Under the pieces are notes generated by a model. The model was given only the letters and a program-made list of their open reading frames with translations. It was not told the DNA's origin and ran no database searches. 64,000 nucleotides of DNA, taken from assembly GCA_035277145.1 (NCBI GenBank), contig DATELA010000062.1, forward strand, positions 1 to 64,000, written 5' to 3'. Made by a program: the position numbers and the translations under genes. Origin of the DNA: DASRAP01 sp035277145 (GTDB lineage: Bacteria; Gemmatimonadota; Gemmatimonadetes; Gemmatimonadales; Gemmatimonadaceae). The number at the start of each line of letters is the position of its first letter. The first letter of the stretch is position 1. Below, one piece after another: positions 1-8,012 of this stretch.

Positions 1-851
1 CCAGCGGTCCCGACGATGATCGGCGCATTGGGTGTTCCCGCAGGGTACACAAGGAGCGCGGCGCACCCGTTCGGCGCATCGTCCGCACAGGTGGTGAATA
101 TCTGTGTCGACGGAGTAACGGTGATCCCTTCATTCGGTGAGAAAACTTGCAGCACCGGCGGGCGATCGACTCGCACCGACGTAATCGCTTCGGCGATTTC
201 GTTACTTGGTCCCGTGGCGTGAATCGTCAGCCGGTGCGACGACGGCGACGCAACGGACGCAAGCGACAATGTCCCGCGAAATCGGCTGATGCTCGGGTCG
301 TACGTCATCGTCGTCTGCACACCGGCGATTTCCGCAGTCACATTCGTCGGCTCTTCGTTCGCGGTGTACGAGAACACGATTTCAACGTCGTCGCCAAGTA
401 GCGCGCCGACGGCAGGCGTCTCGACGCGCAACGCAATCGTGTTTCGTCCCATTCCGGAAATGATCGTCGTCGGTTGCCCTTCGACGCCGTTCGCCGTCAC
501 TGCCGTCACTGCGTAGTAGTAGACCGTGCCCGGTGTGCGGCTGCCGTGCACGAACGGCGGAATCACCGATGACACTTTGAACGACGGATTCAGATCAGCC
601 GTGGTGCCCCAGTACACGTTGTACGTCTGCGCTTCTTCGACGAACGGCCAGCGCAAACTCAACGCGCCGACTGAGGGACCCGGTTCAATCGCGATGCCCG
701 CCGGAATTGGTGGAGGATCGCCATCCGGATCGTCGGGATCGGACGGCGTTTCGTAGCCGGTGACGCACGCCGCGCACACCGCGGCCGCCACCATCGCGGA
801 AACGCGCGCGGCGCGCCATGACCTCCATGGCGCGCCGCGCATCCGCAACAT
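1..851 (-). CDS. Lipoprotein with fibronectin-III-like domain (partial, C-terminus off the edge)
   Basis: Read on the minus strand, an open frame starts at ATG 851 and runs without a stop to the left edge (283 codons seen). The N-terminus MLRMRGAPWRSWRAAR is basic, followed by a hydrophobic stretch and a Cys near residue 29 (VCAAC), a plausible lipoprotein signal. Residues of roughly 45-115 (SVGALSLRWPFVEE...YNVYWGTT) look like a fibronectin type III fold, followed by further beta-rich segments. This would place it on the cell surface or in the periplasm; no enzymatic motif is visible. It starts 3 bases after the ilvE stop, so it is probably co-transcribed with ilvE. The specific function is unknown. 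It could be a carbohydrate- or protein-binding surface lipoprotein. Confidence 0.75.
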   Translation of the reverse strand, partial: MLRMRGAPWRSWRAARVSAMVAAAVCAACVTGYETPSDPDDPDGDPPPIPAGIAIEPGPSVGALSLRWPFVEEAQTYNVYWGTTADLNPSFKVSSVIPPFVHGSRTPGTVYYYAVTAVTANGVEGQPTTIISGMGRNTIALRVETPAVGALLGDDVEIVFSYTANEEPTNVTAEIAGVQTTMTYDPSISRFRGTLSLASVASPSSHRLTIHATGPSNEIAEAITSVRVDRPPVLQVFSPNEGITVTPSTQIFTTCADDAPNGCAALLVYPAGTPNAPIIVGTA

Positions 852-853
852 CG

Positions 854-1849
854 TCACCGCGAACTCGCGGCCGCCTTCTTCGGAGGCGAGGCGCTTGCGC
901 GCTCCGCTCGGACGAAAGTCAGCCAGCCGTGCTTGTCTTCGATTTCGCCTTTCACGGTCGACATGTACGCGCGCTGCAACTGCTGCGTGATCGGGCCAAC
1001 TTTGCCAGGGCCGACCTTGATGCGATCGACGCTGCGCACCGGCGTGACTTCAGACGCGGTGCCGCACAGGAACAGTTCGTCGCACGTGTAGAGCATTTCG
1101 CGCGGCAGCATCTGTTCCTTGATCGGAATGCCGGCGTCGCGCGCGAGCTGCAGAATCGACAACCGCGTAATGCCCGGTAGCAGCGTGCCGTCGACCGGCG
1201 CCGTGTAGAGCGTTCCGCCCTGCACGAGGAACATGTTCTGTCCCGACCCTTCGCTCAGCATACCGTCGGGTCCGAGCGCAATCGCTTCGTGATACCCGTT
1301 CGCGATTGCTTCGAGTTTGATCAACTGACCGCCGAGGTAATTGCCGGCAATTTTCGCCATCGCCGGAATCGTGTTCGGTGCGACGCGATGCCACGTCGAT
1401 ACACACGCATCGACGCCTTGCGTCATCGCTTCATCGCCGAGGTATGTGCCCCACGGCCAGCACGGGAGGTACACATCGATCGGGCTCGCCGTCGGAATCA
1501 TGCTTGCCGCGCCGTAGCCGCGCACGACCATCGGACGGTAGTAACACGATTCCATCTTGTTGCGCTCGATCAACTCGCAACTCGCCGCGACGAGTTCGTC
1601 GATCGTGTACGGAATCTCCATGCGATAGATCTTGCACGAGTTGGTCAAACGCTGGAGATGGTCTTCGAGGCGAAAGATCGCGGGACCCTTCGGCGTCATG
1701 TAACAGCGCACGCCTTCGAACGCCGACGATCCGAACTGCATCGAGTGCGACAGGATGTGCACATGCGCATCATCCCACTTGATGAACTCCCCGTTCCGCC
1801 AAATCCATTCGGTGGGAGTCAGTTTGTGCATTGAGGGAACGTTGGACAT
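854..1849 (-). CDS. ilvE: Branched-chain amino-acid aminotransferase
   Basis: Class IV PLP-dependent aminotransferase of about 331 residues. It catalyses the last step of valine, leucine and isoleucine synthesis, or the first step of their breakdown, with 2-oxoglutarate/glutamate as partner. The family signature is clear: AFEGVRCY near residue 43, the segment NTIPAMAKIAGNYLGG holding the PLP lysine (about K166), then GYHEAIAL, LSEGSGQNMF, LPGITR and FLCGTASEVTPV. An upstream in-frame ATG at 1915 exists, but the extra 22 residues are translated from a 7-bp repeat array, so ATG 1849 (MSNVPSMHKL) is chosen. Length matches the family. It is followed at 3 bases by a lipoprotein gene and preceded by the repeat array and a cupin gene. 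Confidence 0.93.
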   Translation of the reverse strand: MSNVPSMHKLTPTEWIWRNGEFIKWDDAHVHILSHSMQFGSSAFEGVRCYMTPKGPAIFRLEDHLQRLTNSCKIYRMEIPYTIDELVAASCELIERNKMESCYYRPMVVRGYGAASMIPTASPIDVYLPCWPWGTYLGDEAMTQGVDACVSTWHRVAPNTIPAMAKIAGNYLGGQLIKLEAIANGYHEAIALGPDGMLSEGSGQNMFLVQGGTLYTAPVDGTLLPGITRLSILQLARDAGIPIKEQMLPREMLYTCDELFLCGTASEVTPVRSVDRIKVGPGKVGPITQQLQRAYMSTVKGEIEDKHGWLTFVRAERASASPPKKAAASSR

Positions 1850-1862
1850 AGGGTCGAGGCGG

Positions 1863-1944
1863 TAGGCGGTAGGCTGTAGTAGGCGGTAGGGTCTAGGCGG
1901 TAGGCTGTAGTGCACTACCGCCTACAGCCTAGACCCTACCGCCT
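1863..1944. repeat. 7-bp repeat array ending in a 64-nt zero-loop palindrome
   Basis: Units run in exact register: TAGGCGG (1863), TAGGCTG (1870), TAG, TAGGCGG (1880), TAGGGTC (1887), TAGGCGG (1894), TAGGCTG (1901). Bases 1881-1912 are then mirrored by 1913-1944 with no loop (centre GTG/CAC) and only two mismatches in 32 pairs. The array lies between cupin and ilvE; the cupin stop codon (1936-1938) is inside it. A 17-mer (1863-1879) recurs identically at 45916-45932. Confidence 0.9.
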
Positions 1945-2310
1945 GAGGTATGCGTCGCTGCCGTCGAGCCAATCCTGACGCGGTGGATTGAATACGTCGA
2001 CGTCGAGCGTATCGGCAATCGCTTCCGCACGATGCGGCACGTTGCTCGGAATGAGCAGCACTTCACCGGCGTTCACGTCAATGAATTCGTTGCCGGGATT
2101 CGCGGCGTGTTCACCGATCCAGAACCGCAGGCAGCCGTCCACGATATACGTGATCTGCTCGTTGATGTGCTGATGCGCCGGCACGACGCATCCCTTCTTG
2201 AGAATGACCTTGGCGATCATCGTGTCTTTCGCGGTGAGCACCTGACGCGAGAGCATCGGGTTCAACACCTCGGTCTTGACGTCTTTCCACGAATGCTTTG
2301 TGACTTGCAT
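1936..2310 (-). CDS. Small cupin-domain protein
   Basis: A 124-residue single-domain cupin. The two cupin motifs are visible: VPAHQHINEQITYIVDG (metal-binding His/His/Glu set, about residues 45-60) and GEVLLIPSNVPHRAEA (third His, about residues 82-97). Such proteins bind a metal and a small ligand in the cytoplasm. Some are isomerases or dioxygenases and many are uncharacterised, so no substrate can be named. Start ATG 2310 gives MQVTKHSWKDV, which fits the usual N-terminus. The last residues (LRR) and the TAG stop are read from the 7-bp repeat array that follows. It sits between the S9 peptidase and ilvE, all on the minus strand. Confidence 0.85.
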   Translation of the reverse strand: MQVTKHSWKDVKTEVLNPMLSRQVLTAKDTMIAKVILKKGCVVPAHQHINEQITYIVDGCLRFWIGEHAANPGNEFIDVNAGEVLLIPSNVPHRAEAIADTLDVDVFNPPRQDWLDGSDAYLRR

Positions 2311-2370
2311 GGGTCAGCGATAGGGTGTAAACGGCAAACTATGGCGTGAACGGCGCTGAGGCGAGGAAAG

Positions 2371-2448
2371 GGGCAAAGGGGAAGGGGAAGTCAAAAGTGC
2401 GAGGAAAGCGGTCTCCTCGCACTTTTGACTTCCCCTTCCCCTTTGCCC
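2371..2448. terminator. Perfect 35-bp stem hairpin after the S9 peptidase gene
   Basis: Bases 2371-2405 are perfectly complementary to 2414-2448 (35 pairs, 8-nt loop AAGCGGTC). It lies 6 bases past the S9 stop codon and ahead of the cupin gene. The left arm is 5x7 bases, built of GGGGAAG-like and AGTGCGA-like units. There is no clear U-tract, so a terminator role is inferred from position. The core AAGTGCGAGGAAAGC (2395-2409) and its mirror TCCTCGCACTT recur at 43023-43057. Confidence 0.8.
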
Positions 2449-2454
2449 TTGGTG

Positions 2455-5400
2455 TTACTGCCGAATCACCGGAGTCGTGACAGAGTCGCGGCGCCCCGCG
2501 AGGTGCTCGGCCATCTTGAGCCGCGGAATTCCTTCTTTCATCCAGTCTGGCGCCGGCTTGCCCATGAGGTAGTGATCGAACCACTCCGTCATGCGCTGCG
2601 CATAATCGCGCTGGTTCACCGGACGTGCGACGCCGTGGTTCTCACCGACGTACTCGAGCATGATGACTTCTTTGCCGAGTTGGCGCAGCGCGTTGAAGTA
2701 CGTGATGCCCTGATTGAAGTCGACCGCGCCGTCTTTGTCGTTGTGCAACAGCATCAACGGCGTCGTGACTTTCTGCGCATGGAAGACCGGTGAGTTGCGA
2801 ATGTACGCGTCGAAGTTCTCCGCGACGTTGCCCTTGAACCGGCCCTGGCTCGCTTCGAAAATCGCCTGGTTGCTGCCGCCCGTGTTCCAGTAGACGGAGT
2901 TGTACATGCTCACCATGTCCGTGAGCGCTGCACCAGCGACCGCGGCCTTGAAGACGTTCGTTTGCGTCACGAGGAACGCCGTTTGATAGCCGCCCCATGA
3001 GTGGCCCCACAGGCCGACGTTCTTCTCGTCAATGATGCCGGTGGCAATCGCGGCCTTCACCGCAGGAACAACCGCCCACACCGCCGACATACCTGGATCG
3101 TTGATCTTGTACACAATGTCCGGGTCGAGCACCGCATACCCACGGCTCGTGTACATGCGCGCGCTCGGCGTCGCCGTTTCACTCGGCGCAACGAATCCGT
3201 TCTTATTCTGCGAACGCTTTTCGTAAATCGTCACGAGCAACGGATACTTCTTGCCCGGCTCGTAATTCGCCGGCAGGTACAGAGCGCCCTGCAATTTGTC
3301 GCCCTTGTCGCTCTTGTAGTCGATCAAGCGTGTGCCGCTCGACCACGCGAGATCCTTGATTTGCGGATTGATGTTCGTGACCTGGTACCCGCCCGTGAAG
3401 TTGCGGTTATTCAGAATCCACATATCCGGGAAGTCGACGAACGTCTGACGTGTGTACGCGAACACATCCGCGTTACGCGCCTTCTGGAATCCGAAGCGTG
3501 CGTCTTCGAACAACAGCGACTGCGCGCCAGCCTTGCCTGGATCAACGCGCGACACGCCTTCCTTCTTCGTCCATTCGCCGTACGTGCTGATGTAGAGCGG
3601 CTTCGTCAGATCGACGCCCGCACCACCACCGCCGCCACGTCCACCACCGCGTCCGCCGCGACCGCCACCGCCGTCGGGCGTGTCATCGTCTTCGTCTTCC
3701 GCCCAATTGAAGATCTGACGATAGCGGATCTGATCCTTCTTTCCATTCACCGTGAGGTTGAGCGCGGGTTCGCTGCCCGGTTTCACCGGCACGCGCCACA
3801 AATCCCAGTTGTCGGAGAGAATCACGTACTTGTTGTCCTTCGACCATCCGCGCGAACCGATCTGCGGCGGCACGATCCAGTTGTGATCGTCTTCCGTGTT
3901 CACGAAGCTCGTCGCAACGCCCTTCGTGATGTTCACGCTGTCGAGCGTGGCGAGATCGAGCACCCAGTAGTTGCCGTCGACGCCCCAGAACATCGCCTTT
4001 GTTCCATCGGGCGACGGCTGGAGCGCGCCACCGAGGCGTTTCTTCCAGAGCAGTTTGCGCGCGCCGGTCTTGAGATCGACCGTGTACACGTCGGCGAAGT
4101 TGCGACCGTTGTAGCTCGCCGCTTGTTGATACGGCGCGTTGTCAGCGCCGTACGCGAACTTGTCGTTCGCAACGATCGTCACGTTGCGCAACGAGTCGTC
4201 GGTCAGCCGAACGAACTTGTTGTCGGCAAATCGATACGACACGAGATAGTTGAAGCTGCGGTCCGCGGCTTCCTGTACGATCTGCTGCGACTGCAAACGC
4301 GGATCACGTCCGTGCCACAGAATGAGCGATGGCGTCGAGTCCGCTGCTGCGTTGCCCGATGCACCGCGACCCGCTGCCGTTTGATTGATCGAACCGCCGG
4401 CACCTGGCGCGCCTGCGGTCACGAGCGGGCTGTTGCCGCGTCCTGCTGCGCCGCGGCCACCGGTGCGCAGTCCTTCGCGAATACCGAAGAACACCTGTGT
4501 CAGATCCGTCGAATACCGCGGTGCACGTTCCGACGCGACCTTCCATCCCGTCGGGAAATCGGCACGTCCTTCAGGCGTGAACGACAGTTTCGTTGGCTTT
4601 CCTTCCGCGCTGATGCCGCGGAACACCGAGATCGAGAACACCGTGTCGCGCGCGCCCGTCGTCGCGATTTTGCCTTTCATGACGGCAAGTGCGCGCGAGC
4701 TGTCGATCCACGCGAGGTGACGGTACAACACGTCTTCGCTGTCGATCGGACGCGCGACGCCCGTCTTCATGTCGCGAAGCTGCAGCGCGTTGCCGAGCTG
4801 CTCCGGATTGTCCATCGTGTACGCGAGCAGATCGCCGCTTTCATTGAACGCGTACTGACTCACCATTCCGAGGTTGAAGCGCTCGTCGGCTGCGAGGTTG
4901 TACAGAATGACGGGTGCGCCGCCGCCGCTGCTCGCGCCTGGCGCGCCGCCAACGATGTTGAGCACGATTCCCGGTGGACCGCCGCCGGCGATACCGGCCG
5001 GACCGCCGCCGCCCTGCATCACCACCCACGTCGGCGTTTCCGAGTTGAAGCTGAAGCGACGCACGCGCTCGAACTCCTTGCTCGTGCCCGTCGCGAGGTT
5101 GCGCAAAACGAGTTTCGCCTGATTCGCATTCGCCGCGGTGTCGGCGGCCGGCGCTGCTGTCGAGTCACCGCCGCGGCCTCCGCCTGCACCTGTTCCTGCG
5201 CGCCCTGTACCGGCGCGTCCACCGCGACCTGTCGGCGGACGATTCGGCGTCACGAGATAGCCGAGCCATTTCGAATCGCCGGAGATCTGCGGCGATCCGC
5301 CGCTCGCGCCCACGTTGATCGTGTCGGTTCGCGAATTCTGCGCGGTGCCGCGAACGATCAGCTTGCCGTCGCTTTCCGTGTTACCGACGACGTAGGCAAA

Positions 5401-5586
5401 CCATTTGCCGTCGCTCGAGAGCACGCTGCCGCGCAGCGTGTTCCACTGGCGAATGTCGGCGGCTGAAATGGCGCGGCCTTTTGCCGCGGTTTGAGTTGCG
5501 GACGCAGCGGGTGCGTTTTGCGCCTGTGCGGCGCCCGCAAGCGCGACAATCGTCGTCGCGACAACGGTGATGCGTGAGGCTGACAT
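2455..5586 (-). CDS. Secreted S9-family peptidase (prolyl oligopeptidase type)
   Basis: A 1043-residue serine peptidase. The N-terminus MSASRITVVATTIVALAGAAQAQ is a Sec signal peptide with an AQAQ cleavage site, so it acts in the periplasm or outside. Residues of about 45-700 form the beta-propeller region; the C-terminal 270 residues are the alpha/beta hydrolase with nucleophile S863 in GHSWGG and the catalytic His at about H984 (GENHGV). An Asp in NDKDGAVD completes the probable triad. Three Gly/Arg-rich low-complexity insertions interrupt the propeller (about residues 115-140, 370-400 and 625-645), making it longer than typical dipeptidyl/acylaminoacyl peptidases. It likely cleaves oligopeptides during scavenging. 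It is bounded by repeat elements on both sides. Confidence 0.93.
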   Translation of the reverse strand: MSASRITVVATTIVALAGAAQAQNAPAASATQTAAKGRAISAADIRQWNTLRGSVLSSDGKWFAYVVGNTESDGKLIVRGTAQNSRTDTINVGASGGSPQISGDSKWLGYLVTPNRPPTGRGGRAGTGRAGTGAGGGRGGDSTAAPAADTAANANQAKLVLRNLATGTSKEFERVRRFSFNSETPTWVVMQGGGGPAGIAGGGPPGIVLNIVGGAPGASSGGGAPVILYNLAADERFNLGMVSQYAFNESGDLLAYTMDNPEQLGNALQLRDMKTGVARPIDSEDVLYRHLAWIDSSRALAVMKGKIATTGARDTVFSISVFRGISAEGKPTKLSFTPEGRADFPTGWKVASERAPRYSTDLTQVFFGIREGLRTGGRGAAGRGNSPLVTAGAPGAGGSINQTAAGRGASGNAAADSTPSLILWHGRDPRLQSQQIVQEAADRSFNYLVSYRFADNKFVRLTDDSLRNVTIVANDKFAYGADNAPYQQAASYNGRNFADVYTVDLKTGARKLLWKKRLGGALQPSPDGTKAMFWGVDGNYWVLDLATLDSVNITKGVATSFVNTEDDHNWIVPPQIGSRGWSKDNKYVILSDNWDLWRVPVKPGSEPALNLTVNGKKDQIRYRQIFNWAEDEDDDTPDGGGGRGGRGGGRGGGGGAGVDLTKPLYISTYGEWTKKEGVSRVDPGKAGAQSLLFEDARFGFQKARNADVFAYTRQTFVDFPDMWILNNRNFTGGYQVTNINPQIKDLAWSSGTRLIDYKSDKGDKLQGALYLPANYEPGKKYPLLVTIYEKRSQNKNGFVAPSETATPSARMYTSRGYAVLDPDIVYKINDPGMSAVWAVVPAVKAAIATGIIDEKNVGLWGHSWGGYQTAFLVTQTNVFKAAVAGAALTDMVSMYNSVYWNTGGSNQAIFEASQGRFKGNVAENFDAYIRNSPVFHAQKVTTPLMLLHNDKDGAVDFNQGITYFNALRQLGKEVIMLEYVGENHGVARPVNQRDYAQRMTEWFDHYLMGKPAPDWMKEGIPRLKMAEHLAGRRDSVTTPVIRQ

Positions 5587-5642
5587 TGGAGGCTTTCCGC
5601 CTGGGGGTTATGGAACGTGTGGCGGAAAAGATAGCGCTAAAA

Positions 5643-5698
5643 GGGTGCGGGGTACGGGGGACGGCGTACCCGGTACCCGCTGCCCCGTCCCCCCTACG
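5643..5698. repeat. 7-bp repeat array with inverted half (GGGTACG word)
   Basis: Eight units in perfect register: GGGTGCG (5643), GGGTACG, GGGGACG, GCGTACC, CGGTACC, CGCTGCC, CCGTCCC, CCCTACG (5692). The second half is roughly the inverse of the first (5653-5664 pairs with 5685-5696 at 11 of 12). It fills the gap between the histidine kinase and the S9 peptidase; the kinase TAG stop (5694-5696) is inside the last unit. The array at 22084 uses related words. Confidence 0.85.
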
Positions 5699-7739
5699 CC
5701 TGCAGCTTGGCCAGTCGTTGCTCCAGCACGTCGAACGGCACCGGCTTCACCAGGTGGTCGTCAAAGCCGGCCTCCCGGGACCTACGCCGGTCGTCGTCCT
5801 GCCCGTACCCGCTGATCGCGACCAGGGAAATGCGGCCGATGGATGACAGGCTCCGGAGGCGCTTGGCCACCTCGTAACCGTTCATCCCAGGCAGGCCAAT
5901 GTCGAGCAGGGCTACCTGCGGCCTGTATTCGGACGCAATCGCGACGGCCGTCGGCCCGTCGTGCGCGATCCGCACGTCGTTCCCGCGGACGCGCAGCAGC
6001 TCCGCGGTACTCTCGGCGTACTCCACGTTGTCGTCGACGAGGAGCACGCGGCGTACGTCGGCCCGGGGACGGAGTTGCTCGGTCGCGTGGCCGCGCGCTC
6101 GCGCAATCGCGGGCTGCGCGGCGCTCAGGGGGAGGGAGACGATGAATTCACTGCCGCGGCCGGGTCCGTCGCTCTTCGCTTCGATGCGCCCGCCGTGCAA
6201 TTCAACGAGCCGCCGCGCCAGCGTCAGGCCCAGGCCGAGTCCGCCGTTCGAGCGCTCCATTTTCTGGTCGCCTTGCGTGAACGGCTCGAACACGCGCGGC
6301 AGCATTGCGGCGGGAATTCCGAAACCCGTATCGCGCACGCGCACCACTGCGTACCCGCGCACCTTCTCGAGCGAGAGCCTGATGCGGCCGTCTTCGGGCG
6401 TGTATTTCGCCGCGTTGTTCAGAATGTTCGAGAAGATTTGTGCAAGACGCGTGATGTCGCCGTCGACCCACACGGCGTCATCGGGCAACACGATGTCGAA
6501 CGTATGACCGCGCGCCGCAATCAACGGACGAACGGCTTCTGCCGCGCGGCTGATTGCGACGGTCATTTCAACGCATTCTTTCTGCAGCGCGATCTTGCCG
6601 CTATTGATGCGGCTGACGTCGAGGAGGTCGTCGACGAGGCGCGACAAGTGCTTTGACTGTCGATCGACCACGTCCAGCGCGCTGATCGTGCGCGGGTTCG
6701 ACACTTCCTGCATGCGGATGACCGTGATGGCGCTCGCGATTGCCGCCAGCGGATTGCGCAATTCGTGGCTGAGCATCGCGAGGAATACGTCTTTCGCGCG
6801 ATTCGCGCCTTCGGCGTCGTGCCGCGCAGCGCGTTCGATGTTGCGCGTACGCGATTGTTCTGCGACGAGCGCGGCCATTGGGAGCGTGACCAGCGCGATC
6901 GTTCCCATGAACGCCTGAATTACCAGCAGCGATTCGTTGCGCGTGGCCATCACGAACGGCCCTGCGCCAAGCTCTGTCGCCGCTGTTGCAATGAATGACA
7001 ACATGACGACGGCCGTGGCGACTTCGCGCTGACCGAACCGGAATGCCGCCCACACCAACGCCGGTACGCACAGGAACGCCAGCGGATATTTGCTTACGAC
7101 GGGACCCGCGAACACCACGATCCCGAGTGCGAGCACCGCGGTGAACAGTGCGATGGCTTCGATGCGTTTCGCGCGATCCCACGTGATCACCGGTGTCGTG
7201 TACCACAGAATCACGAGCGGTGCGATGGTGATCGCGCCCGCCGCGTCGCCGAGCCACCACGTCATCCAGACTTGCCCGAAATTGTTCCACTGCGCGAAAC
7301 CGCCGAGCGATAGCGACAACACGCCGATCGTCGCGCTGACCATTGTGCTCACGAGCCCCGCGAGCACGGTGAACCTGAAGATGTTTTGGGGGCGCCAGAA
7401 CGCTCCCCGTCCGCCGGCGAACCGATGCACGAGGTACGCGCCGACGATGCCTTCGAGTGTGTTACCGGCTGCGACGCCGAGCGACGTCAGTACGGTACCG
7501 GCCGTCGTGAGATTGACGAAAAACGCGCCGACAAAAATCGCCGGCCACACGCGGCGTCCGAACAAAAGGAACGCAGCGAGGGCAATACCGGTTGGTGGCC
7601 AGACGGCGGACGCACTGCTGTTAATCGCCGCAAAGGCCAGTCCCAGCTTGCCCGCGGCGAAGTACACCGCGGCGAGCGCCGCCAGGAACGTTGGGCGCCG
7701 CCCCAATATTTGTCTGCCTGCGGCGGCCTGGTTTCGCAC
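5694..7739 (-). CDS. Hybrid sensor histidine kinase: MASE1, HisKA, HATPase, receiver
   Basis: A 681-residue membrane sensor kinase. Residues of about 15-295 are a MASE1-type integral membrane sensor with some eight hydrophobic segments (SSASAVWPPTGIALA and the WWLGDAAGA motif). HisKA follows with phospho-acceptor H325 in AMLSHELRNPLAAI, then an HATPase with the N box (FSNILNNAAKYTPED) and G boxes (DTGFGIP, GGLGLGL). A C-terminal receiver has phospho-acceptor D613 (LLDIGLPGMNG) and the conserved Lys in LVKPVPF. The signal is unknown. No DNA-binding output is fused, so phosphate may pass to a separate regulator or the receiver may tune the kinase. The start lies in a 255-base non-coding stretch. 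The stop lies in a repeat array. Confidence 0.93.
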   Translation of the reverse strand: MRNQAAAGRQILGRRPTFLAALAAVYFAAGKLGLAFAAINSSASAVWPPTGIALAAFLLFGRRVWPAIFVGAFFVNLTTAGTVLTSLGVAAGNTLEGIVGAYLVHRFAGGRGAFWRPQNIFRFTVLAGLVSTMVSATIGVLSLSLGGFAQWNNFGQVWMTWWLGDAAGAITIAPLVILWYTTPVITWDRAKRIEAIALFTAVLALGIVVFAGPVVSKYPLAFLCVPALVWAAFRFGQREVATAVVMLSFIATAATELGAGPFVMATRNESLLVIQAFMGTIALVTLPMAALVAEQSRTRNIERAARHDAEGANRAKDVFLAMLSHELRNPLAAIASAITVIRMQEVSNPRTISALDVVDRQSKHLSRLVDDLLDVSRINSGKIALQKECVEMTVAISRAAEAVRPLIAARGHTFDIVLPDDAVWVDGDITRLAQIFSNILNNAAKYTPEDGRIRLSLEKVRGYAVVRVRDTGFGIPAAMLPRVFEPFTQGDQKMERSNGGLGLGLTLARRLVELHGGRIEAKSDGPGRGSEFIVSLPLSAAQPAIARARGHATEQLRPRADVRRVLLVDDNVEYAESTAELLRVRGNDVRIAHDGPTAVAIASEYRPQVALLDIGLPGMNGYEVAKRLRSLSSIGRISLVAISGYGQDDDRRRSREAGFDDHLVKPVPFDVLEQRLAKLQA

Positions 7740-7876
7740 GCGAAATCCCTCCTGATCTATCGACGGTGCGAGTTCAGAAGCCGTTACACCCTAGAGTGTC
7801 CAGAAGTGCTTTTCGAGCCGGAATTGTGACGGACTCCTCAAACTTCGAGTGATTCGTGCGCGAGACAGGGATCACA

Positions 7877-8012
7877 ACCAAGGATCGAGGATCGAGTTTA
7901 AGGATCGAGGGAAAGAGGGTGAGGCGAGAGTGAAACAGGACGAGAATGCCTCGGTCCTTTGGTTTCCCTACTCCTCAACCGATTCCCTCGCTCCTCATCC
8001 TTGATCCTTGGT
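7877..8012. repeat. 7-bp repeat array with inverted arms (AGGATCG word)
   Basis: Left arm: AGGATCG at 7881, 7888 and 7901 with further AGGG/GAGG-type units in near register (one 6-base unit). Right arm is the inverse: 7997-8012 pairs with 7877-7892 at 15 of 16. The permease TGA stop (7995-7997) and its last codons (Asp-Gln-Gly) are read from this arm. The rest of the 7740-7994 gap holds nothing else I can recognise, apart from presumed promoter sequence for the kinase. Confidence 0.85.

Noticed and set aside
1850..1915. N-terminal extension of ilvE from ATG 1915
   Set aside because: The extra residues are a translation of the heptamer array; ATG 1849 gives the normal N-terminus.
3001..5466. 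An 821-codon open frame on the plus strand, antisense to the S9 peptidase
   Set aside because: It mirrors the codon bias of the peptidase gene in a high-GC genome, is Arg-rich without domain signatures, and the minus-strand frame has a full signal peptide and catalytic motifs.
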